From Anthoceros angustus (taxonomy: Eukaryota; Streptophyta; Anthocerotopsida; Anthocerotales; Anthocerotaceae), in assembly GCA_010909165.1 (NCBI GenBank), contig MU008176.1:612856-676855 (forward strand): a stretch of 64,000 nt of DNA. Reading direction: 5' to 3'. The translations under genes and the position numbers were made by a program. Numbering within the stretch: the stretch's first letter is position 1; each line of letters begins with the position of its first letter. Positions 11,865 to 25,550 of this stretch are shown one piece after another. Below the pieces are notes generated by a model that ran no database searches, was not told the origin of the DNA, and saw nothing but the letters and a program-made list of their open reading frames with translations.

Positions 11865-12544
11865 TGACCGCCTTCTGTCTCTTGAAAAGACAAGTCTAGA
11901 CGCATAGAGTAACACCCCTCACTGCACAGCTAGTAAAGAAGCGACAAGTGCTGGCTTCCCAGCCGTCTAGGACCTCGCCAGTTTACTCCACAAGAAACTT
12001 GGTCGATTCACAGGGCTCTCAACCTTGCGACATAGCACTCGGCTCCAAGTAGCCCACCGTTCACCCGTTCACTGACCGACTCACAGGCAACATCCTCGAG
12101 GTGCTGTTCTTTATTGGTCGCCGCTGCAGTTTGGGCAGTGTCTCTCGCGACGTAGATTCGTGCCGCCGGAGTCATCGCGGCGTAGGGTAGTGTGACTTAC
12201 TTGGTGTGGGTCACCCCGGGCAGGGCGCTAGTAGGAGGGGCAGTTAGTTAGTCAGGCGCCGGTACGAGAGGTTAGTAGAGTCAGAGAGGTCAGTCAAGGA
12301 GGGCACACCCTCCATCCGTGCGGGGAAGGGCTCCCCCACTCCTTTATGGGAACGAAACCTCATGCGAATCGGCGATTGGGATAAGTGCCGCTACGGTGAG
12401 GGTTGGGGTCCCGGGAACCTCCCACCACAAGTGTGCACCCGGCTAGTCCGTCAGCGAAAGTACGCCGATACCAACATATCCACATACACATGGAATGTAC
12501 GCCCCCAGTCCGACCCTTTCAAAATTGGTGCACTTATCAAAGTG
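11865..12544. other. 3' flank of the receptor kinase; no gene recognised
   Basis: Contains direct short repeats of gttagt and gtcag around 12244-12300 and no usable frame. No canonical AATAAA signal was seen close behind the stop codon. The sequence grades into the retroelement relic at about 12545. Confidence 0.4.
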
Positions 12545-13105
12545 TTCAACAAATCCAGGAACGCCATCTCTTTGTGTTCCGATCCCGTTCAATCCTATTT
12601 CTTCCTTAATAGCTCTGAAAGAATTGCAACTTGTTTAGCAAAGTCCTTGATAAACCTTCAATAGTAGCCCACCATACCCAGGAACCCCCATAGTTCCTTC
12701 AGGTTTGTTGGTGGAAGGAGGGACTTGATGACCTTCACCTTATCTTGATCTACCTAAATTCCTCTGCTGGAGACGCATTGGCCCAATAGGATCCCCTTCG
12801 TCATTTGAAAGTAGCACTTTTCTGGGTGTAAGCACAGCTGTGTTTCTCGACAACACTCCAGATACTTCCTTAGGTGTTCCACATGCTTGTCTTCATCCCC
12901 ATGAACGCAAAAGTCGTCCAAGAACACCTCCATGAAATCCCTTAAAAACTCGCGGAAGACATTGGTTACCATTCTCTTGAAGGACCCTGGCGCCCCCGTC
13001 ATTCCAAGTGCACTTCATTTGTAGGAGAACATTCCCCATTCCATGGTAAAGATAGTTTTGTCCCAGTCCGACTCCCGCAGATGTAATTAATTGTACCTTG
13101 AATAC
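12545..13105 (-). mobile_element. Ty3/gypsy reverse transcriptase relic
   Basis: Minus-strand translation gives a recognisable RT core. GMTGAPGSFKRM precedes FREFL and then FLDDFCVHG, the F/Y-x-DD catalytic box, followed by HPEKCYF and LLGQCVSSRGI. The region beyond (towards 12545) reads as the RT connection and start of RNase H, with two in-frame stops. Only about 82 residues (12754-13002) are continuously open. The FLDDF box and surrounding residues differ from the CYIDDI box of the element at 52 kb, so this is a second Ty3/gypsy lineage. Confidence 0.85.
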
Positions 13106-13364
13106 CCATTCAAGAAGGAGTAGGTCATTCGTTCGGCAACCTTATCCGAACTGTAGGATGGGGATCTGCTTTGGGCGTGAGCCTCCTCCGGGGCTATACA
13201 CACACAAATTTCAGCAGAAACACATACCCACGATGTTACAAATGACATACATTCATGAACTCATGCTACACTTCAGAAAACCTTTCTTCTACTTCACACG
13301 GGCTACAGATACAGCCTAACCTTCGCACAAATGACAGGGTGCTAAACAATTCATGCTGGTGTAC

Positions 13365-13600
13365 TAGTTGTCAAGAGAGGGTGTAATGAAGAGGGTAGGG
13401 TGAAACATAAACAAATTAATCTCCGGTATCGGCGACATAAACAAATAGTTGTCAAGAGAGGCTGTAATGAAGAGGGCAGGGTGAAACATAAACAAATTAA
13501 TCTCCGGTTTCGGCGACATAAACAAATAGTTGTCAAGAGAGGCTGTAATGAAGAGGGCAGGGTGAAACATAAACAAATAGATCTCCAAAGGGGTATAATA
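13365..13600. repeat. 81-bp tandem repeat, about three copies
   Basis: Copies start at 13365, 13446 and 13527 (tagttgtcaagagagg...), exactly 81 bp apart. The third is incomplete. Because 81 is a multiple of three, repetitive frames stay open on both strands through the array. They are not genes. Confidence 0.9.
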
Positions 13601-13708
13601 AAGAAGGAGAGAGAGAGGGAGCTCCTTGTTATAGTCATGTTGCAATTGCATGTGGGAAATCATAAACACCCTTGTGAGAGATGGGGTGTAATTATGAGGG
13701 TGAAGTGG

Positions 13709-13812
13709 TAGGAGAGAGAGCTAGGTTCGTGTTAAGATGGTGGCACCACACGAGGATAAAAGTGACAAACTAAATACCAAGCCTCCAAAGCATGTTGCAA
13801 TCTGGAAGTGTA
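13709..13812 (+). repeat. Dispersed repeat, inverted relative to 40252-40360
   Basis: Read in reverse complement this stretch matches 40252-40360 over about 100 bp, including ataccaagcctccaaa and gttgcaat-tggaagtgtaac. It is one arm of a long-distance inverted pair about 26 kb apart. The family is unidentified. Confidence 0.75.
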
Positions 13813-13829
13813 ACATAAAATTACAACAA

Positions 13830-15540
13830 TGACTGTAACATTTGCTGCCCTTTCTAGTAGCGGATTCATCTTTGCAATTGTTGTACCGAGGAAGTGCCGT
13901 TGTGCCTGCATCAGGCAAGGAATATTGATTCTGTTTATGTCGCTGATACCAAAACATCACTGTAACATGAACTAGCAACTCTCACATTTTCCTCCTACCT
14001 CATAGCTTCACCATTGCTTTATTAATGTTCTTACTTAACCATAGCTATTCATGGGTTGAAAACTAATTTTTTTGGCTTCAACCAGTCCTACAATGATAAT
14101 AAATGTGCACCCTTCCATTGTGCACTTATATCCATGGTAAAGTACAGGATATGTATATACTTATATGTAGATAAATATAGGGGATACTTATATGTAGATA
14201 TATATATATATATATATCAATATTATTATATATAATTATATACCATATTAATTATTTTTTATATAAGGTATAAATTACTTATTCATTCTAGCCACCAGCA
14301 TAAATTCTAGACCTTCTCTTACCTAGGCACTGCTAGCTTAAACCCTTGCTGCGGCCAAGGGCGGCTCTCCTCATTCCCGGCAGCTTTGGTGGTGGCTCTC
14401 AACTCGCAACGGCCCGCCAGCTTTGGTGGTGGCTCCCAACGGTGGCTCCCAACTCGCAACGGCTAGTATAACTCCTTAGTAAGTTCAGACGGTTAGTAAA
14501 TTTAACGTAACTTCTACCCCTTGCTCCTAACCAAGTACTCCTATACGTATTCCATAATATTATGTTACACTATATAATATCAGATTTTATTCCAGAATGT
14601 TATGTTATACTATATAATATTTTAGTATATAGTATATATTATATATTATATATATAATATTATATTAAGGTATAAATTACTTATCAATCGGGCTATCAAT
14701 GCCAAATGTTAAAATTTAGCATCCATCAATACTCACTACTAGTGTAGACCGATATCAAACCCTAAACTTCCTAGTTTTTTTAGAAATATGCCTTGACCAA
14801 TCCACTATATTCTATTTTGGTTTGATCATTAAAATCCCCAGATTTATTTGTAAGAAAAACCTGGACGTCTTACTATTTGCCTGTGTCTAGGTTCATGTGC
14901 GCATGGCTCACTATGGGTCCGGAGGATAGATTCAAAAGAGAGGGAAAAAGGATTCCCCTTCCCCTTCTCTTTTCCCCTCTTCCAAAAGCTTTCTTCACTA
15001 TTGACCATTCCCGCCTTGAGGAGAAGGTGTGCCCGCCTAATCATAGCTGCACATTTTCATTTGAACTCATTTGCTGCAGACAACCATGTTCTCCACATCG
15101 GCCTTAGATGCTCCAAATCCCTAATCAATAGGATGCAAGGGATCCCACAAAAGTTTTCAGATAGGTCGAACATGAGTGACAATGAATGCGCGCCAACATG
15201 AGGTATAAAATGTTTACATGTAACCCGGGGAAAAAAAAAGGCTCCTAGAGAATATTGCTCCGGGTACGGGTTACATATGGCATACCAAAGAGGACAGAGG
15301 GGACGAACATTTTTTTTCACTTAAAACTTTGGTGTCCGGTTTGGTAACGGCCAAATGGAGTAGCCAAAGGGGCGACTTTCGGCAGCCACCATCACCGGAA
15401 GAAAGGAAGGAACTTTAGGGTTTTTTTCCGCACTCACTGCTTTTTTCTCCCATACGCATCAAAATTTTTTCCGCCCGTTCGATTTAGGGGCGGGGCTCAT
15501 AAACCACCTGCCCGTTTTAGTTCATATTCTAAGAGGCGAG
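13830..15540. other. AT-rich stretch without a gene
   Basis: Includes a (ta)n microsatellite near 14198-14216, palindromic TATAATATT blocks at 14560-14665 and short direct repeats of ctttggtggtggctc around 14382-14432. A minus-strand frame at 14844-15044 has no recognisable content. Confidence 0.5.
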
Positions 15541-16110
15541 CGGGGGTTTAGGGCGAGGCGTCATCTGCCAGCGGGCACTGACTGGGGCAGTGCGGCGGCC
15601 CGGCGGCAGCGGCAGCAGGCGGGAGGGGCGGAGTCGGGCGCAGCGGCGAGTGCGGCGGCGGCCAGCGTCGGCGGCGGCGAGCCGCGGGCGCATCGGCGAG
15701 CCAGCGCCTTCCTGATGCCTGCCACGGTGGGCGCGCGCGGGCGAGCGGCCACCGCCACTTGACAGCAAGGCGAGGCAGGCATGTCAGCGGCGGGCGGGGG
15801 TTTACCGCGGGACGCGGCGGCGCAGGCGGGCCGTCGGGGCAAGCCACGAGGCGAGCCAGTGAGCTGCTGTGGCGGAGGCGGGCGGGTAGGCGGGGCGGCG
15901 AAGGGCGGCGAGCGCTGCGGTCGGGCCGAGGGCGGGCGAGTGAGCCTTGATGCAGGGGAGGGGCCAAGGCGGTGAAGGAAGGAGGCGGGCGAGGCGGGCG
16001 GGGGCAAGGCGGGTGAGGCGGTGCAGGCAGCAGGCAGGCAGTCTGTGGCAGGCAAGGCGGTAAGCGGGCAACGGAGGCGTGGCGTGGCGAGGCCAGTGGC
16101 GCGGCGAGGG
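15541..16110. other. G-rich, CpG-dense stretch
   Basis: Long runs of gcggcg, ggcgagg and ggcgggcg make almost every frame open on both strands. The three overlapping frames of 140-249 residues here are composition artefacts, consisting mainly of Pro, Ala, Arg and Ser. No start context or domain supports any of them. Confidence 0.6.
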
Positions 16111-16520
16111 AAACACCACTGAGCCTCCCCATCCTTGCTCAAGCACCAACAACCTCGTCCCCATTTCTTCGTGCCCATGGTGATGCCGAATTGTTTGATG
16201 CTCGGTTTCTTGCAAGCAGGACAGATGCATGGGCTGGTGCCCTTCTTGTTAGTAGTATTGCGAGGCTTCTGCGGCTGAGGATGTGCACCGGCCCACCCTC
16301 TCCTCCTCACATGCCGCAGTCCGCGACCTCCGACCCTTTGACAAAGTGGGCGTGGAGGAGGGTTCCACGATCTCCTCCGAGCTCACCCGATCCTAATATG
16401 TGGAGTGAGTTGTTTTGCTGTCTTATGACCCCAAGAAGCCAATGCATCCTTTGTCCCACGAGGAGCTTGATGCGCTTTTGCGCATGAGGACCAACGACTC
16501 ATCCGCCACATAGAGAACCC

Positions 16521-19330
16521 CTTGACTTCAAGTTCTTTTGAGGGAGGCGTGGTCGCAGTATTTGACCGGACTCGACTTTATCGCGAGTGCCTTCCAGTGG
16601 GCGCACTATTTCATGCATACCCATTTTGATGGGTGGCCATTGGGTCCTAACGATCACTGCGAGGCCTCGCGGTCCAAGCACCCGGAGTCACTGGAGGACT
16701 TCAAGCTGTGGATGGCCAAGTTTCACTCCGACGGCTTGACTCACAGGCTGCACGGCTGGCCTCGACGCTATCGCCCCCTCCTGGATTTCATCTCAACGTC
16801 TTCTACGAATTGGACGCACGCCAACCATGTCTTGTGGGAGGAGATGAACGACCTCTACATCATCGAGGACAGTGATCATGGGGGTTAGGACTTGTGGTCA
16901 TGTGCTTTAGGCACCGTGGAGCAGGGTTTTGATAGGACTGTACGAGGCCTTTCGGTTTAGATTTGTAGGTGTCCTCGATCCCGCTCCAGCTTTTGACTTG
17001 ACCAAATTTTGACGCTTCCTCCGTTATTCTCACCACTTCCGCCGATATCTGCCCACTTTTCAACCCTCTGCTCATGCTCGCCCCAAGATCGTGTTCCCCG
17101 CCATGTTTGCCACTTTTCCACCTCCTGGCCTTGTCCCCCCATCGCTGCCTTCTTTCATGTCTTTGCATCGGAACTCGCCTTCAAAGGTTCGCCGATTTTG
17201 GAGGCCGCCACCACTTCAAGGGGAATGCGGCTACACCAAAGGTGATTCCGACGCTGCCTCCACAATTTTCATGCACCATTGGTCGTGATGTAACAGAATG
17301 TCTCGCCCATGCCTTGTGGTGGCCGAGACCGGTGCACATGAAGGAGGCTATTCCATGAGCCCCGGTCATGTGTCCACGCTGTGGCCCCTCCGCCCTCACG
17401 CTTCTATCCCATCGCGTGATGCCCCTCCCCGCCTTCCTATCCATGTCTACTGCCTCCCCGCTTGCACTACATGTACCCCCGCCTGCCTAGTGCCTCCCCG
17501 CGACGCACCTCATATGAAAAGTGCTCAAGAGGTTAAGGGCTCTCCATGTCCACAAGCAGTAATCGGGTTCATTCCACTCCCACACCATCTGCAGAGGATC
17601 CCCGTCACCGAATACAAGCACACTCACCTATGCAAACATGTCCGGAGGTAATTTGTACACTTCAAGCCTCAGACGCCATGTCCTCGCCACTTGCATGTCC
17701 TATACACAACATTTGTCGTCATCAAGAAGAATCCTGGTGTTCACATTCAGACGGCCTTGGCCGACGCTCACTTACCCTCACAAGAATGCTATCGAGGAAA
17801 GCGTGCACCTCCGGCAACGCTATGTGCATCGTGGTCCGGGACATAGTAGTCGTTGTCGCCCCCTCCTCGCTCACTCCCATATGCAAAGGGCCCTACCAGC
17901 CAGCCCAGCCTCCTCCTCGAAGGCCTCCGCGGACGTGGCTCATCGCCACATACCCTTGGACTTGAAGTTCTTTTGAGGCGTGGTCGCGGTATTTGGTGGA
18001 CACTGGACTTCTCTGCGAGAGTGCCTTCCAGGAAGCGCACTATTTCATGCATACCCATTTTGATGGGTGGCCATTGGGTCCTAACGATCAACTGCGAGGC
18101 CTCGCGGTCCAAGCACCAGTCAGGAGGACTTCAAGGTGGATGGCCAAGTTTCACTCCGGCGACTTGACTCACGGTGCTGCAGGTGGCCTCGGCCTTCTCG
18201 CCCCCTCACGGATTTCATCTCAGCGTCTTCTGAATTGGGCCTTGCGCCAACCATGTCTTGTGGGAGGAGATGAGCGACCTCTACATCATCGAGGCGGTGA
18301 TCATGGGGTTAGGCGGTGGTCATGTGCTTTAGGCAGGTGGGCGAGGGTTTTGATAGGACTTGATGTCTGAGGCCTTTCGGTTTAGATTTGTAGGTGTCTT
18401 GGATCCACTTCCACAGTTTGACTTGACCAAATTTTGGCTTCCCTCTTTATTCTCACCACCCTTCGGCGGATATACTGCCCACGTTTTCAACTTGGCCCTC
18501 GGTTCATGCTTGCCGCCCGTCGTGTTCCCGTGCCATTTTGGCCCGCTTTTCCATTCTCCCTTGGCCTTGTCATTTCTGTTTGCCTTCTTCCAGTGTCTTT
18601 GGCATGAACGCTCTTCAAGGTTGATTTTGAATGCTTGCCACCACTTCAAGGAATGCGGTTTCACAAAGGTGATTCCGCGCGTCTCCACAATTTCCTCACC
18701 ATTGTCGGTCGAGTCGAACTTGCAATGTCTGCCCATGCCGGTGGCCTTGATCGGGGCCATGAGAGCTATTCCATGAGCCCTGTGTCCCTGCAGGTGGCCC
18801 CTCGGCCCTCACGTTTCTATCCGCGGTGATGCCCTCCTCCTCGCCTTCCCTATCCATGTCTACTGTCTCCCGCTTGCACTACGGCCCCTCTGCCAGTGCC
18901 ACCCAGCGCACCTCATGAAGCGTTACGAAGAGGTTAAGGGCTCTCCATGTCCATGTGCCTTGGTCTTCATTCCACTCCACACCATCTCCTGAGGGATCCC
19001 GTCGCCTGCAATACAAGCACAGGCATCACCGCTCGCGACATGTCCGGAGGTAATTTGTACACTTCAAGCACGCCTCGTCGCCATGTCCCTCGCCACTTGC
19101 ATGTCCACAAAACCTTTATCGTCATCAAGCTGTTGGTGTTCACATTCGACGGTCTTGGTGGCGTTCACTTACATCGGCAATGCTATCGGAGAGGCGGTGG
19201 CACCTCGGTGCAACGTTGCGTCTCTTGTGGTCGGGGACATAGTAGTCGTTGTCGTCCTCCTCGTCTACCCCATGCGGGCGGCCCTACCGGGCCCGGCCGG
19301 CGCTCCTCCTCTGGAAGGCCTCCAGCGGGG
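16521..19330. repeat. Tandem duplication, unit about 1.4 kb
   Basis: Copy 1 (16521-17956) and copy 2 (17957-19330) align along their length with an offset falling from 1434 to 1395 bp. Anchors include gcgcactatttcatgc at 16601 and 18035, gataggact at 16931 and 18352, tccggaggta at 17641 and 19042, and gggacatagtagtcg near 17838 and 19233. Many differences fall on CAG/CTG words, for example ggacagtgatc against ggcggtgatc. The unit is unidentified. Confidence 0.9.
16538..16888 (+). CDS. Unrecognised coding-like fragment in duplicated unit
   Basis: A 116-residue frame rich in Trp, His and Phe (for example FMHTHFDGWPLGPND and NHVLWEEMNDLYIIED) with protein-like composition, ending in a stop just after an acidic stretch. 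The second copy, near 17993-18370, keeps the first half but is shifted out of frame afterwards. Retention of the same reading phase over about 60 residues in both copies suggests past coding. No family is recognised. A mobile-element origin is likely given the context. Confidence 0.35.
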   Translation: MREAWSQYLTGLDFIASAFQWAHYFMHTHFDGWPLGPNDHCEASRSKHPESLEDFKLWMAKFHSDGLTHRLHGWPRRYRPLLDFISTSSTNWTHANHVLWEEMNDLYIIEDSDHGG

Positions 19331-22300
19331 CGTGGCCATCATCGTCTCCCGACCTCATTTTCCTCACCGCAAGTTCCACACCAACGAAAGTCGCCACTGT
19401 CCTCATGGTGGGCATGAATGTCAGGCAAGGAATGTATGTGCCAAGGGTCTGTGGTATCCAACTCACGCCCCGCAGCTCCAACATGTACCTCTTGTGAGAA
19501 GCCCCACTCTCCTTCGCCTCCGTGCTCGATGCGCCTCACACCCACGCACTCCACCCACCAACCACGCCATGTCCGCACGGCCCGGCCCGTTGCGCACGCA
19601 TTCGTGGCATGCAAATCTTCACATGACATCCAAGATCCACCTTACCCGACAGTGCACCGATGGCCCCGAATGAAGTTCCTCCTGCTCTCGCCGCCTCGTT
19701 CAGTCCTCCTCAACTAGGTTGTGCGCAATCGACCGAATCACCGCGGTGCCCAAACCTCCGCACCGCCTCCGACGCCTTGTAGATTGTTCTGCCCGCTTGT
19801 TGTCCTCCAAGACCGCCCACGTTATGTAGTGCGTGCCCCATCTATGGCCGCGCACTCAAGTGGAACATGTACATCTTGTTGCGCTGCGACACTCGCACCG
19901 TTAGCTTGTCCTTGTGTTGCGCTATCTGACCGACCACCATGTGCTCCAAGTTCTCGACACTCACCCATGTGCCACATGTACACAGTGCTCTGTATTGCAC
20001 CACACGACGCACCGCGATCATTTTCCATGGCCTCCTACCGCATGGCTCGCAATGCCGCCACCGCCTCGGCACGAGCACACCCCGCAGTGTCGCCTGCACA
20101 ATCCTCACTCCCGCACTCCCCGCCGCGTGATGGTCACATTTTGTAGGATGAGGTTGCACGCCTTTCTATTGCTCACGCTGCAGCACCTCCATCCTGGGCA
20201 CCTGCGCCCACCTCCTCAACGTCTCATGGCACATCCCGGCTCGCTGCGAGCCCTTTCAATGTCCGCCCGCCTCCTCCGCCTCCGCGATGTTCCTCAAAGT
20301 CTCCACTCAAGGCCTCCCGACCTTCCCTCTCCCCGCCCACCTGCTCAGAGAGGATGTGTGATCGCCTCCACCTCCGACACTTCGCTTCTCCTCTCCATCG
20401 GATCCCCCTCCTGCCCTTCTCCGCGCCTGCCCGCCCATCTCCCCTCCTTGCAGCCCCCATCTCCCCTCCCCTTGCAGCGCCATCTCCCCTCCGCCACCCG
20501 CCATAATGGCCCGCCGCCCACCTCGCCCTCCACCGCCATCCTCTCATTGCCCCTGCTCCCGCCTCCGCCTGCCAGACTCCGCCCGCCCCGCCTGCCTCCC
20601 TCCGGCCTGTGACACGGCCCCGCCTCCGCCTTCCTCCCACCTGGCCGCCCCCGCCCGGCCCTGCCTCGGATGGCGCGGCGCCGCCTCCGCCTGCTCCTCC
20701 GCCGCCCGGCCCGCCCCGCGCCCACCTCCTCCCACCTCCGCTCGCCCGCCCCGCCTCCGCCTCCCTCCATCCAACCCCACCGCCGACTCTGCTCACGCCC
20801 GCCATCCACCCGCTCGCCCCTCACTCATCTCCTCCTTCCGCACACCGCCTCGCCTTCATCGCTACCGCACTCCGCCATCAATCCGCCATCGCTCAACCAA
20901 TCAACCCCGCCTGCTCTCTCACGGCCCCCCTTCCCGCATCTCGGGCTATCCTCCCCACTGCCTCGCGCCGCGTGGTCTCCCGAGGGATTCACTACTTGAG
21001 CTGCTGTTCAAGACCGAGCACGCCACTTGTTCCAGCACATAATGCGTGGTTTCCTCATCGACCGTATGTCGCATAATTCCGCCTCACGCCACCGATACCG
21101 TTTCATGAAATGAACGGCATGTGCCTTATTCACTAACAACGCTTGTTGCTTTCACCATGCCTAAGGACATTCATGCCCGCCTTGCTTCTTTCCACAAATC
21201 CACGATACAATGTTTCAAATACCTCGACCCCACCATTATTCCTACGCCTTTCCACCCCACAACTCTACGGTGATAGGCCCGCGATGGTGTGTGCACGCTG
21301 AAGAGAAACACGAGACTCTTTGTAAGCCCCCACACTGGAATTTCTGCCCCATACAGAAGTTGCTCGAGGATGACGTGAGCACCGCAGCCTCCTCTTCTCC
21401 ACAACACATACGCCCGGTTGTCAAGGAGAAACGGCAACCGACATTGCTGCATCGGCACCCCGCCGCTCCGCGCTGGCAATTGTCATTCGCCCCGCCGACC
21501 GCATGCCATCGCCAACATGCCCATGTAGTCCCGCTGCCCGGTCCACACATCTAAGGAACTGTCGGCCGGGTCCATACACAAGATGCACCAGTGTCACATC
21601 CCCACTCCACCCAGCCACCCATCGCCTTTTGCGCTCCGCGATGCTCCTTTTCGTAGGATGCATGGCACCAGCTCGTGTGCATCGTGTCCACCACCGTCGC
21701 GATGGTACACGTGGCGCCGCGATCGAACCCACCCCACGCACACCGTCGACCATCGCCACCAAGCACAAGATGACTTCTGCATCCGCCTCACCACACCACC
21801 ATTGTCGCTCAACGCGGCCAACTCCATCGCCTTCCGCATCCCCTTCTCCTTCCGTTGGACCGCCCAACCCACCAATCCGCTGGAGGCTCCTTGTTCTTCA
21901 GCCTCGCAATTCAAATGTGTCCATGTGCTGAAATAGATACCCTTGCATGTGCAACCCCGCCGCCCCACAACTGCATTGCCCACCTCTCATCCGGGCATCC
22001 TCCACCGCATGGTTCCATCCTGCACGCACCAAAACCACCCCACGAGTCCAAGCCCGCAGCCCTTGTCTCTCCTCCCCAAGATATGCGCCACCATGTCCCC
22101 ACCCATCCTCTATGCCACGTGTTCAATGTCGCCCGGCAAGCGCTCGCGAACACCGGCATGGACGGATGATGTCGACGCTCTTCCGCGGTCATCTCATGCG
22201 CTGCCCGCCGCCATCTCATCCCCACGCCAGGTGGCCCTCGCTTCCGCCAACGCATCCCGCCGCCTGTGGCTCTAACCCGCAACCCCGCATCGAGCCAACG

Positions 22301-24237
22301 CCGCCTGTGACTTCTCATTCCCCGAATGAATGTTTTCCATTTTCCGAGCCTTTGCCCTCCCCTCACCCTCCCGAATTCATTTCACGCGTCGCGCTGCCGT
22401 TGGTACGCAGGGCCGCCTCCCCGATGACCCGCCATGGTTCCACGATTTCTTCAACTCGACCGCCTGGAGAATGGAGTCCTCCAACGGCGGCCAGATGGAC
22501 TCTTCCTCCGCTGAAATTGAATAGGCCGCATCGCGATTTCTTCGGCGCACCCGCGGCGCGCGTCATGATTGCTCCTCCGCCACACTTTAAGATTCTCGCA
22601 CGCCGCCACGTTGTCCTCCCGCAGCTGTGCATTAATTCCCTCCTTTGGTGTGCACAAGCTACCGATTCGCCCCACATACTCACATCAACACCGCAGCCAA
22701 TGAACACGCAACGAGCTCATCAATAATTACCAATGGGATGGCATTTCGAAACATGTAGTCCACAATCCCAATCGAACATCACACATCACACAACGATTTG
22801 GCCACCTCTCTACAATGGCTCAATCTACGCTAGGCCATGCCATAAACCGTGTTGTGAGAAATGGCACAAGACCGCATAGTGTGTCTCTAGTCATACAATG
22901 GAAGGAGCAATGTCCCAGACGCCATGGCTGGGGGAGCCGCCTCCGTCATCAATGGTACTTCAAACACCACAATTGGCGCACCAAAGAACACGCGTCCGTA
23001 ATGAAGGTGTACAGCTCGTCAAAAGACAACCTCCGTGACTGCCGCGCGAACATGGTCTTCGGGGTGCATGCCTCAAAGGTCGCCCTGCTCGTGAAGTTAT
23101 CGTACATCCTTGAGCACCGGAGAAAAGACCACCTCCAAAGATAACGTGTTCACAATGGGCATCACCGCCCGAAAGGCCCAAGCTGCACCACAAGTCCGAA
23201 CCCCCCACAAGCCCTCCAACATGCAAGCACTTTTAAACAAGACCTCCCTGCTAGCCTCTCCGACCATGCTCACCTCCATGCCAAGTCGGTCCCGACGCGT
23301 GCAAAATGTCGAAAAAACTCCGGATCCCCACCGTGATGAGGGCAACGGCCTTGATGGCCACATGTTGACGGTCCGCACTTGCCCATGAGGCCTTCTTCAG
23401 AAAGACAACACACCCATCACCTCCGTAGCACGCTTTCATGTCCGCCTTGAAGGCCTTCCTCAAGAACGATGAGCCCCGATCTTGCCACACCTTGCACGCC
23501 TGGCCCATCCGGCCGCCAAGGGCGCAGTAATTGTGGCCACGGCCATGGGGCATGACACTTGCGCCCGGTCGCACCATGTACACAAGGTAGCCAAAAGAAC
23601 CGAGCTCGTGAGTCGAGGCTGCGTGTTAGAATGAAAGGCCCGCAGTATGATGAACACTCCAAACACACGCGACTCACCACACATCGCCATCCGCGATGGA
23701 CTTCCCTTTTGATGTGGTGCGGTCCCCGAGCCCCGGGGTTGTCCTCGCCTCAAACACGCATTCATGAACATGGGATTCTCGCGACTGCCGCCATGCTCGC
23801 CGATGCAATGGCGAGTCGGCCTCGGCCAACCGCCTCCGCCTGCAACAACCCCCCATGCGGGTTGCGTCGGACATGGAACCGTGGGAACACGTGACTTTCC
23901 ATCACAATGTGGCTTGAAGAGGTCGTGACAGGGCCTCGCATGGCCAAATTTCTACCCGCCACCCGCACACGGAAAAGTGGCCATGGCGGCGCAGATCAAG
24001 CACTTCAAATCTTGAATTGTGGGCGGCTGCGAGTCCTACCTTGACCTGATAACCACGATATCTTGTGAAGGGGGTGAATATCCGAACCCCCTTCCGTGAA
24101 ATGAAAACCCTCTTAGCACATGACACACAGTCCCGAAATATGCGTTTTAGCTCTTTTTAAAGAAAGGTCGACCATGGTAGAACACAGTGGTATTCAAAAA
24201 AAACGTATTCGCGCAACAAAGACATGAAAACGGATAG

Positions 24238-24261
24238 AGGGCGCCGGCCGGCCGGCGCCCT
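24238..24261. other. Perfect 24-bp GC palindrome
   Basis: The 24 bases are identical to their own reverse complement. They are centred on repeated GGCCGG and flanked by GGGCGCC/GGCGCCC arms. Related GGCCGG-centred inverted repeats occur at 25551-25577 (11-bp arms), 26780-26800, 27360-27380, 27470-27492, 27578-27592 and about 30956-30975. Confidence 0.85.
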
Positions 24262-25550
24262 TTCATTGTTTATTTGGAACTGGCAAAACCGAAGACATCA
24301 CTTGCCGCAATGAACTCCCCATAAACATTATGAACTAAACGGCGGATGCACATGACATGAGAACACTAAGCCTATTCCTAGGGCTAACTTGGGACTCGCC
24401 AGAGAGAAAACTCGAATCCATCACAATAGCGATTGCAAGCGCCCACTTCCTCTTCATCGGGCTATCGCTCCCCAACGCCCTTGTGTCTTCGCTCTTGTAC
24501 CGCCGCTGCGTCGGGTCGGGAAGGCCGCCACAGATATCCAAAGTTTGCTGCCCATCCGCCAAAAGATCACCGCTTTTGGTCTTCACCGCCTTGCGTTTAA
24601 GGAAACAACTGCGCTGTGGAGTCCTTCACGATACACACCTCCTTCGCCCAAAGCTGACCTGCGGTGGGCGCCAAACGCCTCTTCTTCAAAGATCGTAACC
24701 TCATGCCCAAGAATCCTGTGGTATGTATCCCGACACCTCAAGTCGCCTTCAACAAGAATACAATTCCCGCCGCATAGGAAGCCAATAACGTTGTCCCACT
24801 CCGAGCATACATCCAAAATCCAATCCCTCTCGCGAGAAGGTTCCGATAAGTTTCATCATAAGCCCTGAGGCCTCGTATGGGCAAACAACCAGCTTGTCTT
24901 GGGACATGTACACTGCTTTCTTCACAACCGTGACGTGTGCGATCACGACCTCCCATTGTTGAAAGTGCCGTGCATGGCATTAGGCATCATTGGAACTCTA
25001 TCCCCGTGGAATCCATCTCCCATGCCCCACCCTACCGTGACATATTCCACGGTTTCAATCCACCGTCATTGTTCATGTTGGTCTTGTCCCATACAAATGA
25101 GACCAAGCCCCTTTCTTGCTCCACTTTTCGCATTGACTCCCTCACGGTGTGAGCCTCCTCCACACCATGCATGACAATCATTCTCAACTCATCCAAGTAG
25201 TTTTCTCCAAAAGCTCGCAAAAGTGTCCATCATCTCATGTCAACTCGTTTGTCCAAGGGCCCAATTTGAAACCCCTTGGAGCGTCCATCACCGTAAGTGT
25301 ACTTGGCCTCTCGAAATCCTCGCATGTCCAAAACATCTGCTTCCACTTGGTATTGTACTTGTTTGTCCGAGGATGGAACATTGAAGACCTCCAATCCTTC
25401 CTCAAGGTCCTTGTCCGCAGAGCACGCCGCCGTCTCCTTTCCAATTATTTACTTGAAAATGAAATGTTGGAAGACATCCGGAAGTTTGGAAAGGACCTCA
25501 ATATCCTTCGCTTGCCAAACACATGATGGTTAGTCCAAACGCAAAAGAGA

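Noticed and set aside
15548-16310. Overlapping minus-strand frames of 142-249 residues
   Set aside because: Pro/Ala/Arg/Ser products of a G-rich, stop-poor stretch, open in several frames at once.
15541-20800. Possible giant fold-back between the G-rich 15.5-16.1 kb and the C-rich 20.2-20.8 kb
   Set aside because: They share composition and short GCGGGC words, but no collinear inverted alignment was found.
19914-21076. Plus-strand frames of 155-232 residues rich in Pro, Ser and His
   Set aside because: C-rich sequence removes stop codons from several frames on both strands. No motif or start context.
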